64,000 bases of DNA from Arthrobacter nitrophenolicus. Its GTDB lineage: Bacteria > Actinomycetota > Actinomycetes > Actinomycetales > Micrococcaceae. This document shows positions 29,068 to 40,000 of this stretch, one piece after another. The DNA lies in NCBI RefSeq assembly GCF_000332815.1, contig NZ_AOFD01000015.1:21424-85423 (forward strand), given 5' to 3'. The notes below the pieces were generated by a model, which was given only the letters and a program-made list of their open reading frames with translations, searched no databases and was not told the origin of the DNA. The translations under genes and the position numbers were made by a program. The first letter of the stretch is position 1. Each line of letters starts with the position of its first letter.

Positions 29068-30393
29068 TTACGGCTCGCGGCTGATGAGCAGTTCGTGGGC
29101 TCCGGCAGCCGCCGCCCCCATCGACTCCACCACTGCCTGCGTCCGCTGCCGGGTGGCGGCGTCAGCCTCCTGCCCGGCGCAGGGACCCTGCGGCGCGTCC
29201 GAAGCGACCGAACACCAGCGGTAGGGATCACGGACAATGACCGACGGCGCCCAGGCTAGGTCCGTGACGCTCCACTTACCGGAACCGTCCTGCCCAAACT
29301 GTGCCCGGACCAGCAGGCCCTCGTTGTTCACGACATACCAGGGCGAGAGTTCCGTGACCCCGTTGCCCAGCCCGTAGACGATCCAGGTTCCGTTGTAGTT
29401 TTCGATCGGCAGGACCGAGTGCGTGTGGTGCCCGTACACCAGGTTGAACTGGCCGCTGTCAGCCAGGGCGTGGGCAATCTCCTGCTGCTGGGCATTCGGT
29501 GCGCTGGCGTATTCGTCGCCTGCGTGCATGGCGGCCAGGACGATGTCCGCGCCCAGTGCCCTGGCCTTCTCCGCCTTGGCAATCATGGCCGGTGCGTCCA
29601 GCATGTCCACCTGCCACGGGTACTCGGGGATCAGTCCGTTGAGTCCGTACGTAGCCTGGATGACAGCCACTTTGGCGGCCGGAGTCTGCACGATGAGGAT
29701 CCCGTGGGACTCGTTTTCCGTGCGGTATGAGCCGGTGTGCTTGAGCCCCGCCGCATCCAGGGCGTCGAGGGTGCGCAGCAGCCCGTCGGTGCCACGGTCG
29801 ATGGTATGGTTGCTCGCCGTCGTACATGCCTGGTAGCCCACCGCCTTTGACGCCGAAATGATCTGCGGCGGGACATTGAAGGAGGGATAGGCGGAGAAGG
29901 GCCCCTCCGGCCCGGCCACCGGCGTCTCCTGGTGGCAGATGGCAAGATCGCTCCTGCTGATATAGCGGCGCTGGCCCTCCAGCAGCGGCACAAAATCGAG
30001 GCCGGGACTTCCGGCGGCGGCGGCATCCTGCTGCGCCTGCTGCCACAGCTGGGTGTGGACCAGCATGTCGCCGGTGACCAGGACAGAGGTGCACCGGAGC
30101 ACCGGGCACGCCGGCCCCTTCCCGGGAGTGGGAACAGGCGTGGGTGTGGCGCCAGGGGACGGTGTCCCGGCCCCGGTTGGTTGGGCCGTACCAGGCCGGG
30201 CAGTGGCGGGCTGCGAGGCTGTCTGTGGCGGCGTCCCGTTCTGTTCAGCAAGCAGGCCGCAGCCCGCCAGCGCACCCGTCAGGCCCAGCGCTCCGGCCAA
30301 CGACAATGCCACGGCATGGGCGCGCCAGCGCCCGGCCGCCCTGGCGGCTATGGTCCCCATACCCGTCATTGTAGGGATGGCTGCCGCCGGCAT
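29068..30393 (-). CDS. CapA/PgsA-like metallophosphatase-fold lipoprotein
   Basis: 441 residues. A signal peptide with lipobox (LTGALAGCG, Cys about 46) is followed by a Pro/Thr/Gly linker, then the CapA domain with VTGDMLVHTQL, CHQETPV, TASNHTIDRGTDGLLRTLDA, LAAMHAGDEY and VYGHHTHSVLPIE, the metal-site histidines and asparagine. The family was named from poly-gamma-glutamate synthesis, but most actinobacterial members have unknown substrates. The ATG at 30393 has no SD; AACAAT just upstream would allow a leaderless mRNA. ATGs at 30369 and 30360 are alternatives. Confidence 0.87.
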   Translation of the reverse strand: MPAAAIPTMTGMGTIAARAAGRWRAHAVALSLAGALGLTGALAGCGLLAEQNGTPPQTASQPATARPGTAQPTGAGTPSPGATPTPVPTPGKGPACPVLRCTSVLVTGDMLVHTQLWQQAQQDAAAAGSPGLDFVPLLEGQRRYISRSDLAICHQETPVAGPEGPFSAYPSFNVPPQIISASKAVGYQACTTASNHTIDRGTDGLLRTLDALDAAGLKHTGSYRTENESHGILIVQTPAAKVAVIQATYGLNGLIPEYPWQVDMLDAPAMIAKAEKARALGADIVLAAMHAGDEYASAPNAQQQEIAHALADSGQFNLVYGHHTHSVLPIENYNGTWIVYGLGNGVTELSPWYVVNNEGLLVRAQFGQDGSGKWSVTDLAWAPSVIVRDPYRWCSVASDAPQGPCAGQEADAATRQRTQAVVESMGAAAAGAHELLISREP

Positions 30394-30445
30394 CGGTCAT
30401 TGTTGCCACATTGAGAAGCGTGCCCTGCTGTGAAAGGTTTGCCCC

Positions 30446-32458
30446 ATGACGAACCCCCTCCTGACTCCCAGCCCCCTCCCCTACGGACTCCCTCCGTTCA
30501 CATCGATCGAGGATTCGCACTACGCCGAAGCCATCCACGCCGGACTGGCCGAGCACATGGCCGAGATCCAGGCAATCGTGGATAACCCTGAGCCTGCCGA
30601 TTTCGAGAACACCGTGGTGGCGATGGAACGGTCCGGGCGGTTGCTGGAGCGCGCCGCGGCGCCGTTCTTCACCCTGGTGTCAGCCGACGCATCAGAGCGG
30701 ATCCGGCAGCTGGAAACCGAATTTTCGCCCCGGTTTTCCGCGCACCAGGACGAGGTGTTCCTGAATCGCGCGCTGTTCGACAGATTTGCGGCCGTTGACG
30801 CGTCGGGCCGCGATCCCGAGTCTGTGCGCCTCCTCGAGGAGTACCTGAAGGAGTTCCGCCAGTCAGGCATCCAGCTGGACGGTCCCGGGCAGGAGCGGCT
30901 CCGGGCCATCAACGCCGAGTTGGCCCGGCTCGGCACGGAGTTCGGCCAGCGGGTCAAGGAAGGCATGAAGTCAGCTGCCCTCCTGCTGGACAGTCCCGAT
31001 GAGCTTGCGGGCCTGCCGGCCGATGATGTGGCCAGTGCTGCGGAGGCGGCCCGCGAAGCGGGGCACGATGGCAAGTACCTGCTCACCCTCGTCCAGCCGG
31101 GAAACCAGCCTGCCCTTGCCTCGCTGGCTGACCGGAACGTTCGGCGCCGGCTGTTCGAGGCGTCGGTGGCGCGCGGCAGCAGTGGCGGCGAACTGGACGT
31201 CCTGGACCTGGCACGCCGGATGGCCGGCCTGCGGGCCGAGAAGGCGTCCCTCCTGGGATACGCCAACTACGCCGAACTGGTGGTGGACCGGCAGACCGCT
31301 CCGGACTTCGGGGCCGTCCAGTCCATGCTTGGCCGGCTGGCACCGGCCGCCGTCCGGAACGCCGATGCGGAGGCCAAGGCACTGGCCGCCGTCGCGGGCC
31401 ATCCGCTGGAAGCCTGGGACTGGGCCTACTATTCCGCGAAGGTCCGGAAGGAAAGGTACGACGTCGACGAACAGGCGCTCCGGCCGTATTTCGAGCTTGA
31501 CACCGTGCTGGCCGATGGCGTGTTCCATGCCGCCACCGCCTTGTACGGCATCACCTTCCACGAACGGACGGACCTTGCCGGCTACCACCCCGACGTCCGG
31601 ATCTGGGAGGTCCGCAACGAGGACGGCAGCGGCCTGGGACTGTTCCTGGGCGACTACTACAGCCGGGAGTCCAAGCGCGGCGGGGCGTGGATGAATTCCC
31701 TCGTGGACCAGTCAGCGCTGCTGGGAACCCGCCCCGTGGTGATCAACAACCTGAACATCTCCAAGCCGCCGGCGGGCGAAGCCACGCTGCTGACCCTGGA
31801 CGAGCTCCGCACGGCGTTCCACGAATTCGGCCACGCCCTGCACGGGCTCCTGTCCAGCGTCACGTATCCCCGGTTCTCGGGGACGTCCGTGCCCCGTGAC
31901 TTCGTGGAGTATCCCTCGCAGGCCAACGAGATGTGGATCATGTGGCCGGAAGTACTGTCCAACTACGCCCGGCACCATGTCACGGGGGAGCCGCTGCCGC
32001 AGGACATCGTGGACCGCCTCGAAGAATCCCGGCTCTGGGGCGAAGGCTTTGCCACCACCGAATACCTTGCTGCGGCCCTGCTGGACCTCGCCTGGCACAC
32101 ACTGGAGCCGGGTGACGTCCCGGACCACGCGCTCGAGTTCGAGGCGAAGGCCCTCGCAGCGGCGGGGATCGCCCACCCGCTGATTCCGCCGCGGTACCGG
32201 ACGGGCTACTTCCAGCACATCTTTGCCGGGGCAGGGTACGCCGCCGGCTACTACTCCTACATCTGGAGTGAAGTGCTGGACGCTGAAACCGTGGACTGGT
32301 TCTCCGGAAACGGCGGCCTCACCCGGGCCAACGGTGAACGCTTCCGCCGGGAGCTCCTCTCGCGCGGAAACAGCCGCGACCCCCTGGACTCCTTCCGGAC
32401 CCTGCGCGGCCGCGAGGCAAGGCTCGAGCCCCTCCTGAAACGCCGCGGCCTGGAGTAA
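30446..32458 (+). CDS. M3-family oligopeptidase (thimet/OpdA type)
   Basis: 670-residue cytosolic zinc metallopeptidase. The active site is RTAFHEFGHALHGLLS (HExxH), with the third ligand expected in FVEYPSQANEMW. The N-terminal helical half begins with PLPYGLPPFTSIED, typical of peptidyl-dipeptidase Dcp/oligopeptidase A, and the C-terminus has HIFAGAGYAAGYYSYIWSEV. ATG at 30446 with GAAAGG 8 bases before. Likely degrades short peptides; divergent from the CapA-like gene. Confidence 0.93.
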   Translation: MTNPLLTPSPLPYGLPPFTSIEDSHYAEAIHAGLAEHMAEIQAIVDNPEPADFENTVVAMERSGRLLERAAAPFFTLVSADASERIRQLETEFSPRFSAHQDEVFLNRALFDRFAAVDASGRDPESVRLLEEYLKEFRQSGIQLDGPGQERLRAINAELARLGTEFGQRVKEGMKSAALLLDSPDELAGLPADDVASAAEAAREAGHDGKYLLTLVQPGNQPALASLADRNVRRRLFEASVARGSSGGELDVLDLARRMAGLRAEKASLLGYANYAELVVDRQTAPDFGAVQSMLGRLAPAAVRNADAEAKALAAVAGHPLEAWDWAYYSAKVRKERYDVDEQALRPYFELDTVLADGVFHAATALYGITFHERTDLAGYHPDVRIWEVRNEDGSGLGLFLGDYYSRESKRGGAWMNSLVDQSALLGTRPVVINNLNISKPPAGEATLLTLDELRTAFHEFGHALHGLLSSVTYPRFSGTSVPRDFVEYPSQANEMWIMWPEVLSNYARHHVTGEPLPQDIVDRLEESRLWGEGFATTEYLAAALLDLAWHTLEPGDVPDHALEFEAKALAAAGIAHPLIPPRYRTGYFQHIFAGAGYAAGYYSYIWSEVLDAETVDWFSGNGGLTRANGERFRRELLSRGNSRDPLDSFRTLRGREARLEPLLKRRGLE

Positions 32459-32487
32459 GTGGTCACCTGTCCCCCGCTTAAAGAAGT

Positions 32488-32531
32488 ACGACGCCGGTCC
32501 CCCACCATAGAGGGTGAGGAACCGGCGTCGT
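32488..32531. terminator. Hairpin terminator after the M3 peptidase gene
   Basis: ACGACGCCGGT (32488-32498) and ACCGGCGTCGT (32521-32531) pair perfectly, and the intervening bases add CCCACC/GGGTG pairing. It lies 30 bases past the M3 stop, before the convergent pdxS. Being symmetrical it may act on both strands. Confidence 0.78.
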
Positions 32532-32570
32532 TACTACTGGGAGGCAGGGACTGGTCCGGCAGCACGCGTA

Positions 32571-32623
32571 AAAGGGGCCCCGCGTCCCCGCTCGCCGCGA
32601 AGCGGCCTTAGCGGGACGTGGGG
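32571..32623 (-). terminator. Terminator of pdxS
   Basis: About 42 bases past the pdxS stop, CCCCGCGTCCCCGCT (32578-32592) and AGCGGGACGTGGGG (32610-32623) pair with one mismatch and one bulge. Their loop contains a second stem, GCCGC-GAA-GCGGC. On the minus strand the stem is followed by CCTTTTACG, a short U-run. Confidence 0.78.
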
Positions 32624-32664
32624 AATAGCGTGCAGAGGATCAGGGCCTGCCGTAAGGCAGAGGA

Positions 32665-33588
32665 CTACCAGCCGCGTTCAGCCAAACGGTGGGGCTGGGG
32701 GATCTCGTCGACGTTGATGCCCACCATGCTTCGCCCAGGCCGCGGGAGGCCTTGGCGATGACGTCCGGGTCGTCGAAGAAGGTGGTGGCCTTCACGACGG
32801 CGGCGGCGCGCTGGGCGGGGTTGCCGGACTTGAAGATGCCGGATCCGACGAATACGCCGTCGGCGCCGAGCTGCATCATCATGGCGGCGTCAGCGGGGTG
32901 GCAATGCCGCCGGCGGTGAACAGGACCACGGGAAGCTTGCCGGTGGAGGCGACTTCCTTGACCAGTTCGTAGGGTGCCTGCAGTTCCTTGGCCGCGACGT
33001 AGAGCTCGTCCTCGGGCAGGGCGGCGAGCTTGAGCAGCTCGGCGCGGATCTGGCGCATGTGGGTGGTGGCGTTGGAGACGTCGCCGGTGCCGGCTTCGCC
33101 CTTGGAGCGGATCATCGCCGCGCCCTCGTTGATGCGGCGCAGCGCCTCACCGAGGTTGGTGGCACCGCAGACGAAGGGAACGGTGAAGTTCCACTTGTCG
33201 ATGTGGTTGGTGTAGTCGGCCGGGGTGAGGACCTCGGACTCGTCGATGTAGTCGACGCCGAGGGACTGCAGGACCTGGGCTTCGACGAAGTGGCCGATCC
33301 GGGCCTTGGCCATGACCGGGATGGACACGGCGTCGATGATCTGGTCGATCATGTCGGGATCGGACATGCGGGACACGCCGCCCTGGGCGCGGATGTCGGC
33401 CGGGACGCGTTCAAGCGCCATGACAGCAACGGCACCGGCGTCTTCGGCGATGCGGGCCTGTTCGACGTTGACGACGTCCATGATGACGCCGCCCTTGAGC
33501 ATCTCGCCATGCCGCGCTTCACGCGGCTGCTGCCCGTGACGCTGTTCGCGGAGGAACTGGCCTCGCTGCTTACATCAGGTGTAGACAC
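32665..33588 (-). CDS. pdxS: Pyridoxal 5-phosphate synthase lyase subunit PdxS (three apparent frameshifts)
   Basis: Synthase subunit making PLP from ribose 5-phosphate, glyceraldehyde 3-phosphate and PdxT-derived ammonia. Recognised by [54 protein letters not shown] and [14 protein letters not shown]. Deletions near 33506, 32894 and 32731 split it into four pieces; repair gives 308 residues ending PHRLAERGW. The GTG at 33588 follows AGGGG by 6 bases. Three errors in 0.9 kb of a highly conserved gene is the densest cluster in the window. Confidence 0.93.
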
Positions 33589-33730
33589 AAAAACCCCTAT
33601 GGGTAGATAGATGACCTTCGCCGGGCGTGCAGGCGGCAAGTGCCGGACTGTGCACACACGGATAGTGCCGGATCCATTGACCGGGCAGTCCTAATACTAG
33701 TCCCACCGGGGCCGGGCGGCTTAATTGTAC

Positions 33731-34354
33731 TTAATCAGCAGGCGACGGCTCCGCCTGTGCCTGCCGGCGGACGGACAGCACGCGCTGCACAACGGTGATG
33801 AAGCTGGCCAGGGCGAGCAGCACGAGGGTGGCCAGGAGCACCACCGGGGGCAGGCCCAGGCCGGTCAGGCCGGTGACCACCAGCACGGAAACCAGGCGTT
33901 CGGCACGCTCGGCGATTCCCACGTTCGCGGTGAACCCCAGGGACTCCGCTTTGGCCCTGGCATAGGACACCACCATGCCCAGCACCAGGCAAAGCATCGC
34001 AGCAACTGCTATGGGGGTATCCGCCCCGCCGGTGAAGAACCAGATGGCCAGGCCGGCAAAAAGCGCGCCGTCGGCGATGCGGTCCAGGGTGGAGTCGAGG
34101 AAGTTTCCCCACCGGCTTTTCACATCCTGCATCCTGGCCATGATGCCGTCCAGGACGTCGGAGAAGATGAAGGCCGTGATGAAGAGCGTTCCCCAGAACA
34201 GCTGCCCCAGCGGAAAGAACACCAAGGCGCCAACCACGACGCCGGCGGTTCCGATGACGGTGACGGCGTCAGGCGAGACGCCCATCCGGAGGAGCCAGCG
34301 GGCCAGGGGGGTGAAGAGCGCGGTAAAGAATCCGCGCGCGTGCCTATTCAGCAT
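33731..34354 (-). CDS. pgsA: CDP-alcohol phosphatidyltransferase, likely phosphatidylinositol phosphate synthase
   Basis: 207-residue integral membrane enzyme with about six helices. The catalytic signature D-x2-DG-x2-AR-x8-G-x3-D-x3-D is seen in DVLDGIMARMQDVKSRW followed by GNFLDSTLD. The position directly after thrS and a HIT gene matches mycobacterial pgsA1, which transfers diacylglycerol phosphate to inositol phosphate. It overlaps the HIT gene by 11 bases. The assignment to inositol phosphate rather than glycerol phosphate rests on context. Confidence 0.87.
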   Translation of the reverse strand: MLNRHARGFFTALFTPLARWLLRMGVSPDAVTVIGTAGVVVGALVFFPLGQLFWGTLFITAFIFSDVLDGIMARMQDVKSRWGNFLDSTLDRIADGALFAGLAIWFFTGGADTPIAVAAMLCLVLGMVVSYARAKAESLGFTANVGIAERAERLVSVLVVTGLTGLGLPPVVLLATLVLLALASFITVVQRVLSVRRQAQAEPSPAD

Positions 34355-34931
34355 CCGTCTCCCCGGGCCAGGCGTCGGCCACCTGCTGGCGGACCTCGTC
34401 GAGGGTCTGCGTGATGGCCTTGGTCTGGGCGATGATCGGGAAGAAGTTCCCGTCCCCGCCCCAGCGTGGAACCACGTGCTGGTGCAGGTGGGCGGCGATG
34501 CCTGCGCCGCCCACCACGCCCTGGTTCATGCCCAGGTTGAACCCGCCGGGGTTCGCCACCTTCCGCAGCACCCGCATGGCGGTCTGCGTCAGGTCGGCAA
34601 ACTCAGCGGTTTCCTCCAGCGTCAGGTCTGTGTAATCCGGAATGTGGCGGTAGGGGCACACCAGCAGGTGCCCGGGATTGTAGGGGAAAAGGTTCAAGAC
34701 CACGTAGCAGGTCCTGCCGCGGTGGACGATGAGGGCGTCCTCGTCGGTGCGTCCCGGCCCCAGGCAGAACGGGCAGTCGTTTTCGTTCTTGAACTGGTGC
34801 TGGCCGCCCTTGATGTAGGCCATGCGGTGCGGAGTCCACAGGCGCTGGAAGGCGTCCGGGACACCGGCGAGGTCAAAGTCGTCGGTAACGCCGGCATCCC
34901 CTGGATACCCTGCGCCTGTGTTCTCCTGCAC
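34344..34931 (-). CDS. HIT-domain nucleotide hydrolase/phosphorylase
   Basis: 195 residues with the histidine triad AAHLHQHVVPRWGGD (HxHxH) and CPFCLGPGRTDEDALIVHR, whose cysteines resemble the zinc-binding form near thrS in actinobacteria. GTG at 34931 lies 18 bases after thrS and the gene overlaps pgsA, so it is in the thrS operon. Related mycobacterial proteins split diadenosine polyphosphates (Ap4A phosphorylase); that activity is inferred. Confidence 0.9.
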   Translation of the reverse strand: MQENTGAGYPGDAGVTDDFDLAGVPDAFQRLWTPHRMAYIKGGQHQFKNENDCPFCLGPGRTDEDALIVHRGRTCYVVLNLFPYNPGHLLVCPYRHIPDYTDLTLEETAEFADLTQTAMRVLRKVANPGGFNLGMNQGVVGGAGIAAHLHQHVVPRWGGDGNFFPIIAQTKAITQTLDEVRQQVADAWPGETDAE

Positions 34932-34949
34932 GCTGCTGGTTCCGTTCCG

Positions 34950-36959
34950 CTAGCTGGTCCGGTTACGGACGGCTTCCGTGATCCGCTTGACCGCCTCGGC
35001 CACCGGCACGCCGTTGTCCTGGCTTCCGTCGCGGAAGCGGAAGGACACGGCACCTGCCTCGGCGTCGTCCCCGCCGGCGATCAGCACGAACGGGATCTTG
35101 TCCTTGCTGGCGGTGCGGATCTTCTTCGGGAAGCGGTCCGACGACGTGTCCACCTCGGCGCGGATGCCCGCCGCCTTAAGCTGGTCGACGACGTCGAACA
35201 TGTACTCGTTGAAGGCTTCCGCAACCGGAATGCCGACCACCTGGACGGGCGCAAGCCAGGCGGGGAAGGCGCCGGCGTAGTGTTCGGTGAGCACGCCCAT
35301 GAACCGCTCCACGGAGCCGAAGAGGGCGCGGTGGATCATCACGGGCCGCTGCCGGCTGCCGTCCGCTGCCTGGAACTCCAGTTCGAAGCGTTCGGGCAGG
35401 TTAAAGTCCAGCTGGATGGTGGACATCTGCCAGGTGCGGCCCAGGGCATCCTTCGCCTGCACGGAAATCTTGGGACCGTAGAAGGCTGCTCCGCCCGGAT
35501 CCGGAACGAGTTCCAGCCCCGACTCCTGCGCAACCTCGGCGAGGGTCCTGGTGGCTTCCTCCCAGGCGGCGTCTTCACCGACGTACTTTTCCGGGTCCTT
35601 GGTGGAGAGCTCCAGGTAGAAGTCGTTCAGGCCGTAGTCCTTGAGCAGGTCCAGGACGAACGTCAGGGTCTTGGTGAGCTCGTCCTTCATCTGCTCGCGG
35701 GTGCAGTAGATGTGGGCGTCGTCCTGTGTCATGCCCCGGACCCGGGTGAGACCGTGGACCACGCCGGACTTCTCGTAACGGTAGACGGAGCCGAATTCGA
35801 ACAAGCGCAGGGGCAGTTCCCGGTAGGAGCGGCCGCGGGACCTGAAGATCAGGTTGTGCATGGGGCAGTTCATCGGCTTCAGGTAGTAGTCCTGGGCCGG
35901 CTTGCGCACCGTGCCGTCCTCGTTCAGTTCGGCGTCCACCTGCATGGCCGGGAACATGCCGTCCTTGTACCAGTCGAGGTGGCCGGAAACCTCATAGAGG
36001 TGGCCTTTGGTGATGTGCGGCGTGTAGACGAACTCGTAGCCTGCCTCGACGTGGCGCTGGCGTGAGTAGTCCTCCATTTCCTTGCGGATGATGCCGCCCT
36101 TGGGGTGGAAGACAGGCAGACCGGAGCCCAGTTCGTCCGGGAAGGAGAAGAGGTCCAGTTCCGAGCCGAGCTTGCGGTGGTCACGGCGTTCCGCCTCGGC
36201 GAGCCGCTCCTGGTACGCCTTGAGCGCGTCCTTGGTGGGCCAGGCGGTGCCGTAGATGCGCTGCAGCTGCTGGTTCTTCTGGTTGCCCAGCCAGTAGGCG
36301 GAAGACGACCGCGTCAGGGCAAAGGCGTTGGAGATGAGCTTGGTGTTGGGCAGGTGCGGCCCGCGGCAGAGGTCGCACCAGACGGTGGTGCCGTCCTTGC
36401 GCTCCACGTTGTCGTAGATGGTGATGTCACCGGCGCCCACCTCGACGTTCACGCCTTCACCTGCCTCGGCGGCGTCGTTCTTCTTGCCCAGCAGCTCAAG
36501 CTTGTAGGGCTCGTTCTTCATGGCCTCGCGGGCATCGTCCTCGCTGACCACGCGGCGGACGAACTTCTGGTTCTGGTTGATGATTTTCTGCATCATCTTC
36601 TCGAGGGTCTTGAGGTCCTCGGGGGTGAACGGCTCTGCGACATCGAAGTCGAAGTAGAAGCCGTCGGTGATGTAGGGGCCGATTCCCAGCTTGGCGTCCG
36701 GCCGCAGCTGCTGCACTGCCTGCGCCATGACGTGGGCGGTGGAGTGGCGGAGCACGTTCAGCCCGTCGGGGGAATCAATGGTGACGCCTTCGACGTCGGC
36801 GCCCTCGGGAAGTTCCTGGTCCAGGTCCTTCAGTTCGCCGTTGACGCGGGCCACAACTACATCGCGGCGCTCAAAGAAGAGTTCCGCACCGGTTGTCCCG
36901 GTAGTCACCTTGGTCTCTTCGCCATCGACGACGAGGGTGATCTGCTGGGCATCTGACAC
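34950..36959 (-). CDS. thrS: Threonine--tRNA ligase
   Basis: 669 residues. An N-terminal TGS domain, then the editing domain ([28 protein letters not shown] with the zinc/editing Cys and His), then the class II core with [20 protein letters not shown] (zinc ligands Cys/His), [17 protein letters not shown] and [17 protein letters not shown], and the anticodon-binding domain. GTG start at 36959. It heads a thrS-HIT-pgsA operon. I looked for a T-box in the 117-base leader region and saw none. Confidence 0.97.
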   Translation of the reverse strand: MSDAQQITLVVDGEETKVTTGTTGAELFFERRDVVVARVNGELKDLDQELPEGADVEGVTIDSPDGLNVLRHSTAHVMAQAVQQLRPDAKLGIGPYITDGFYFDFDVAEPFTPEDLKTLEKMMQKIINQNQKFVRRVVSEDDAREAMKNEPYKLELLGKKNDAAEAGEGVNVEVGAGDITIYDNVERKDGTTVWCDLCRGPHLPNTKLISNAFALTRSSSAYWLGNQKNQQLQRIYGTAWPTKDALKAYQERLAEAERRDHRKLGSELDLFSFPDELGSGLPVFHPKGGIIRKEMEDYSRQRHVEAGYEFVYTPHITKGHLYEVSGHLDWYKDGMFPAMQVDAELNEDGTVRKPAQDYYLKPMNCPMHNLIFRSRGRSYRELPLRLFEFGSVYRYEKSGVVHGLTRVRGMTQDDAHIYCTREQMKDELTKTLTFVLDLLKDYGLNDFYLELSTKDPEKYVGEDAAWEEATRTLAEVAQESGLELVPDPGGAAFYGPKISVQAKDALGRTWQMSTIQLDFNLPERFELEFQAADGSRQRPVMIHRALFGSVERFMGVLTEHYAGAFPAWLAPVQVVGIPVAEAFNEYMFDVVDQLKAAGIRAEVDTSSDRFPKKIRTASKDKIPFVLIAGGDDAEAGAVSFRFRDGSQDNGVPVAEAVKRITEAVRNRTS

Positions 36960-37075
36960 GGGTGTCTCCTATTCAAAGTTCAGGCTTCATAGCTTGTGGC
37001 GTACGGGGACCACAGCCAGCCATCGTCAATGCTATCTGTTCGGTGATAGGCCGACCAACGCGGCGCACGGCAGGG

Positions 37076-40000
37076 TCAGCCGTTGAATCCGGTAATGGCA
37101 AGGCTTCTGCTGATCCCGTCCAGCGGATGGGGCACGTCCTGCTCCCGGGCTGCCGGATCCGGGAACGGCAGGGTTTCGGTCCGGCTGAGGTCCCAGGCCA
37201 TGCTGGCACTCAGGCTGATTCCCCGGGGACCGGTCCGCCGGGTGGTGCCCCTAATGAGGAGCAGCCTGGTGCCGAACAGGAGCATCCCGGCTTTTTCCTG
37301 GGCCTCGTGGAAGAAGACAGAGTCGACACAGCCCGTGCCGTCGTCGATGCTGATGAACACCACCCGCCTGCCGCCCCGCATGGGTGGGGTCTGGGTGGCC
37401 ACCCGCACCCCGGCCACCAGGACCTCGGTGCCGTTCCGCAGTCCCAGCAGTTTGTCTGCGGTGGTGACGCCCAGCCTGTCCAGCAGGGGCCGGTGGCTGT
37501 CCATCAGGTGGGTGCTGACGTCCACTGCCATCAGGTCAAGCTCTGCCCGGACGTTTTCCACCAGGGTTGGGGCCGGCAGTTCCGGGGTGATATTCCGCAG
37601 TTCAACATCCCCCAGGGGAAGTGATAGCTGTCCCTCCAGGACCTCGACGCCTTTCCTGCTGCCGCCGGACGCCTGGAGCTTCTGCAGATGGTGCACCAGG
37701 TCGGCCCGGTTGGCTGTACCTCCCGCTTCCCGGTGCAGCGAATCGAAGGCCCCCAGCTGAGCGAGCCTTTTGATGTTTGGTTTGCTGATTTTCGACCTTG
37801 CGCGGAGGTCGGCCAGCGATTCGTAGGGCTGTCCGCCAATGATTCTCTTCAACTCTGTTGTGGAGAGCCCGTAGATACCGTTAAGGCTCAGGCGGATGCC
37901 GAGTTTTCCGGCGTCAGGGCCGGACTGGATCCGTTCAACCCGATACTCGGCTTTGCTGAGGTTGATATCCAGCGGAAGGATCGGGATACCCAGCCTTCTC
38001 GCCTCGGCAACCAGCAGCCGTTTGGGGTACATGCCGGGATCGTGCTCCCACAGCCCGGCAAGGAATGCCTCGGGATGGTGGGTTTTCAGCCATGCTGACT
38101 GGTAGGTGGGCACAGCGAAGGCAGCACCGTGGGCTTTGCAGAAACCGAAACTGGCAAAGGACTTAAGGGTGTCCCAAACCTTGTCCACGACGTCGGCTGA
38201 ATACCCCTTCGCTTTTGCCTTCCTCCGGAAATACTCTTCAACGCCTGCTTCGCCCTCTTCGCTGCTCAGGGCCCTGCGGAACTCGTCCGCTTTGGCCAGG
38301 CCGCAACCGGTCATGACGTCGAACGTCCTCAGGATCTGCTCGTGGAACACGGTCACACCGTGGGTTTCCGCCAGCACCGGTTTCAGGTCGGGGTGGGGGT
38401 AGACCTCCGGGGCAAACCCGTGCCGGTGTTCAAGGAAGGGCCGCACCATATCCGACTTCATGGGCCCGGGGCGGAAAAGTGAAATATCGATGATGAGGTC
38501 GTTGAACTCCCGTGGGGCCATCTTGCCGATCAGCTCGCGCTGGCCCGGTGATTCGATCTGGAAGCAGCCCAGGGTGTGGGTGCTTCGGATCAGTTCATAG
38601 GTGGGCTCGTCATCGAGCGGCACCGCATTGAGGTCGATATGGCCGTTGTCCGCAATATAGTCCGGCCCCGAACCATCCGACCCGGCCGAGTGCCGGCCGG
38701 CAGCAACAACCTCATCCTTTGACGGATGGATCCGGATGATTTCCCGGACCGCGAAGGCCATGGCGCTTTGCATCCGGACCCCCAGGACATCGAGCTTAAG
38801 CATGCCCATGGGGTCCATGTCGTGCTTGTCGAACTGGCTCATGGGCAGCCCCAGCCCGCTCGGCTGGACCGGGGTGCGGTCCAGGAGGGTTGCGTCGCCG
38901 AGGATCACGCCACAGGGATGCATGGAGATATGGCGGGGCAGCCGGTCAAGGCGTTCGGTCAGGTCCACCAGCAGATCCAGCTGTTGGTTGCCGTCGGCGT
39001 CGCGCTGCTCAACCCTTCCGGCAAACTCCCGGAGTTCGGGTTTTTCCTGCAGCGCTTCACGGAACTTGCGGGCTGAGAAGCGCCACAGCTGCTTGGCGAT
39101 CTCCCCCACTTCGCCGTCATCCATGCCAAGGGCCATGCCGGCGTCGCGTACCGCTCCCCTGGCCCGGTAGCCGTTCTGCATGCTCATCAGCGTGACGCGC
39201 TCGGAACCGAACCGCTCGAAAATCCGCCGGTAGACGTTGTGGCGCTCGGCACTTTCTACGTCGATGTCGATGTCCGGAAGGGTGGCCCGGTCCTGGGAGA
39301 GGAAGCGCTCGAAGATCAGGTCATGCTGGAGGGGGTTCACGTGGCTGACGTCGATGAGGTAATTCACAAGGCTGGAAGCGCCGGATCCGCGGGCCGCAGC
39401 CCGGACGCCCATGTCCTGGATCATCCTGGACACTTCGGCCACTGTCAGGAAGTAGGAGGAAAATCCGAGGTTCCGGATGATGCCCAGTTCATGCTCCAGC
39501 CGGGAAACCATGGATTTTTCTGCAGCCCCGCTAATGCCTGGAAAGCGCCTGCCTATCCCTGCGTTGCAACGCTCCACGAGTTCCTGGTGCGGTTCCTGGC
39601 TGATTCCCAGCACGGCGGCCTCCGGCACCACGGGCTGTTTCCACCCCATGTCTGAGGCAGGATCAATCCGGCACAGGTCCGCGAGCGCCTCGGTCTGCGT
39701 CATCAGCTGTTTCAGGTCAGCGGCACCGTATCCTGCCGCAGCGATGATTTCCTTGCCGAGCAGGAGCATCTGGTCAGCCGACTTCAGCCAGCCCTGGCCG
39801 GTGGGTTGGAGCAGCGGTTCGCTGGCGAGCTCCGGCAGCGATTTCAGGGTCCTGGCCGAATCCAGAACGTCAGCCGTGGGGGCGCCGTCCGCAGCGCAGT
39901 ACCGGACAGCGTTGGTCAGGATCGCCGGCACGTGGTGTTCCTCGGCGAGCCGGAGCATGCGGACTGCGTGGGCAGTGCTCAATGGTGACCCCGGGGCGCT

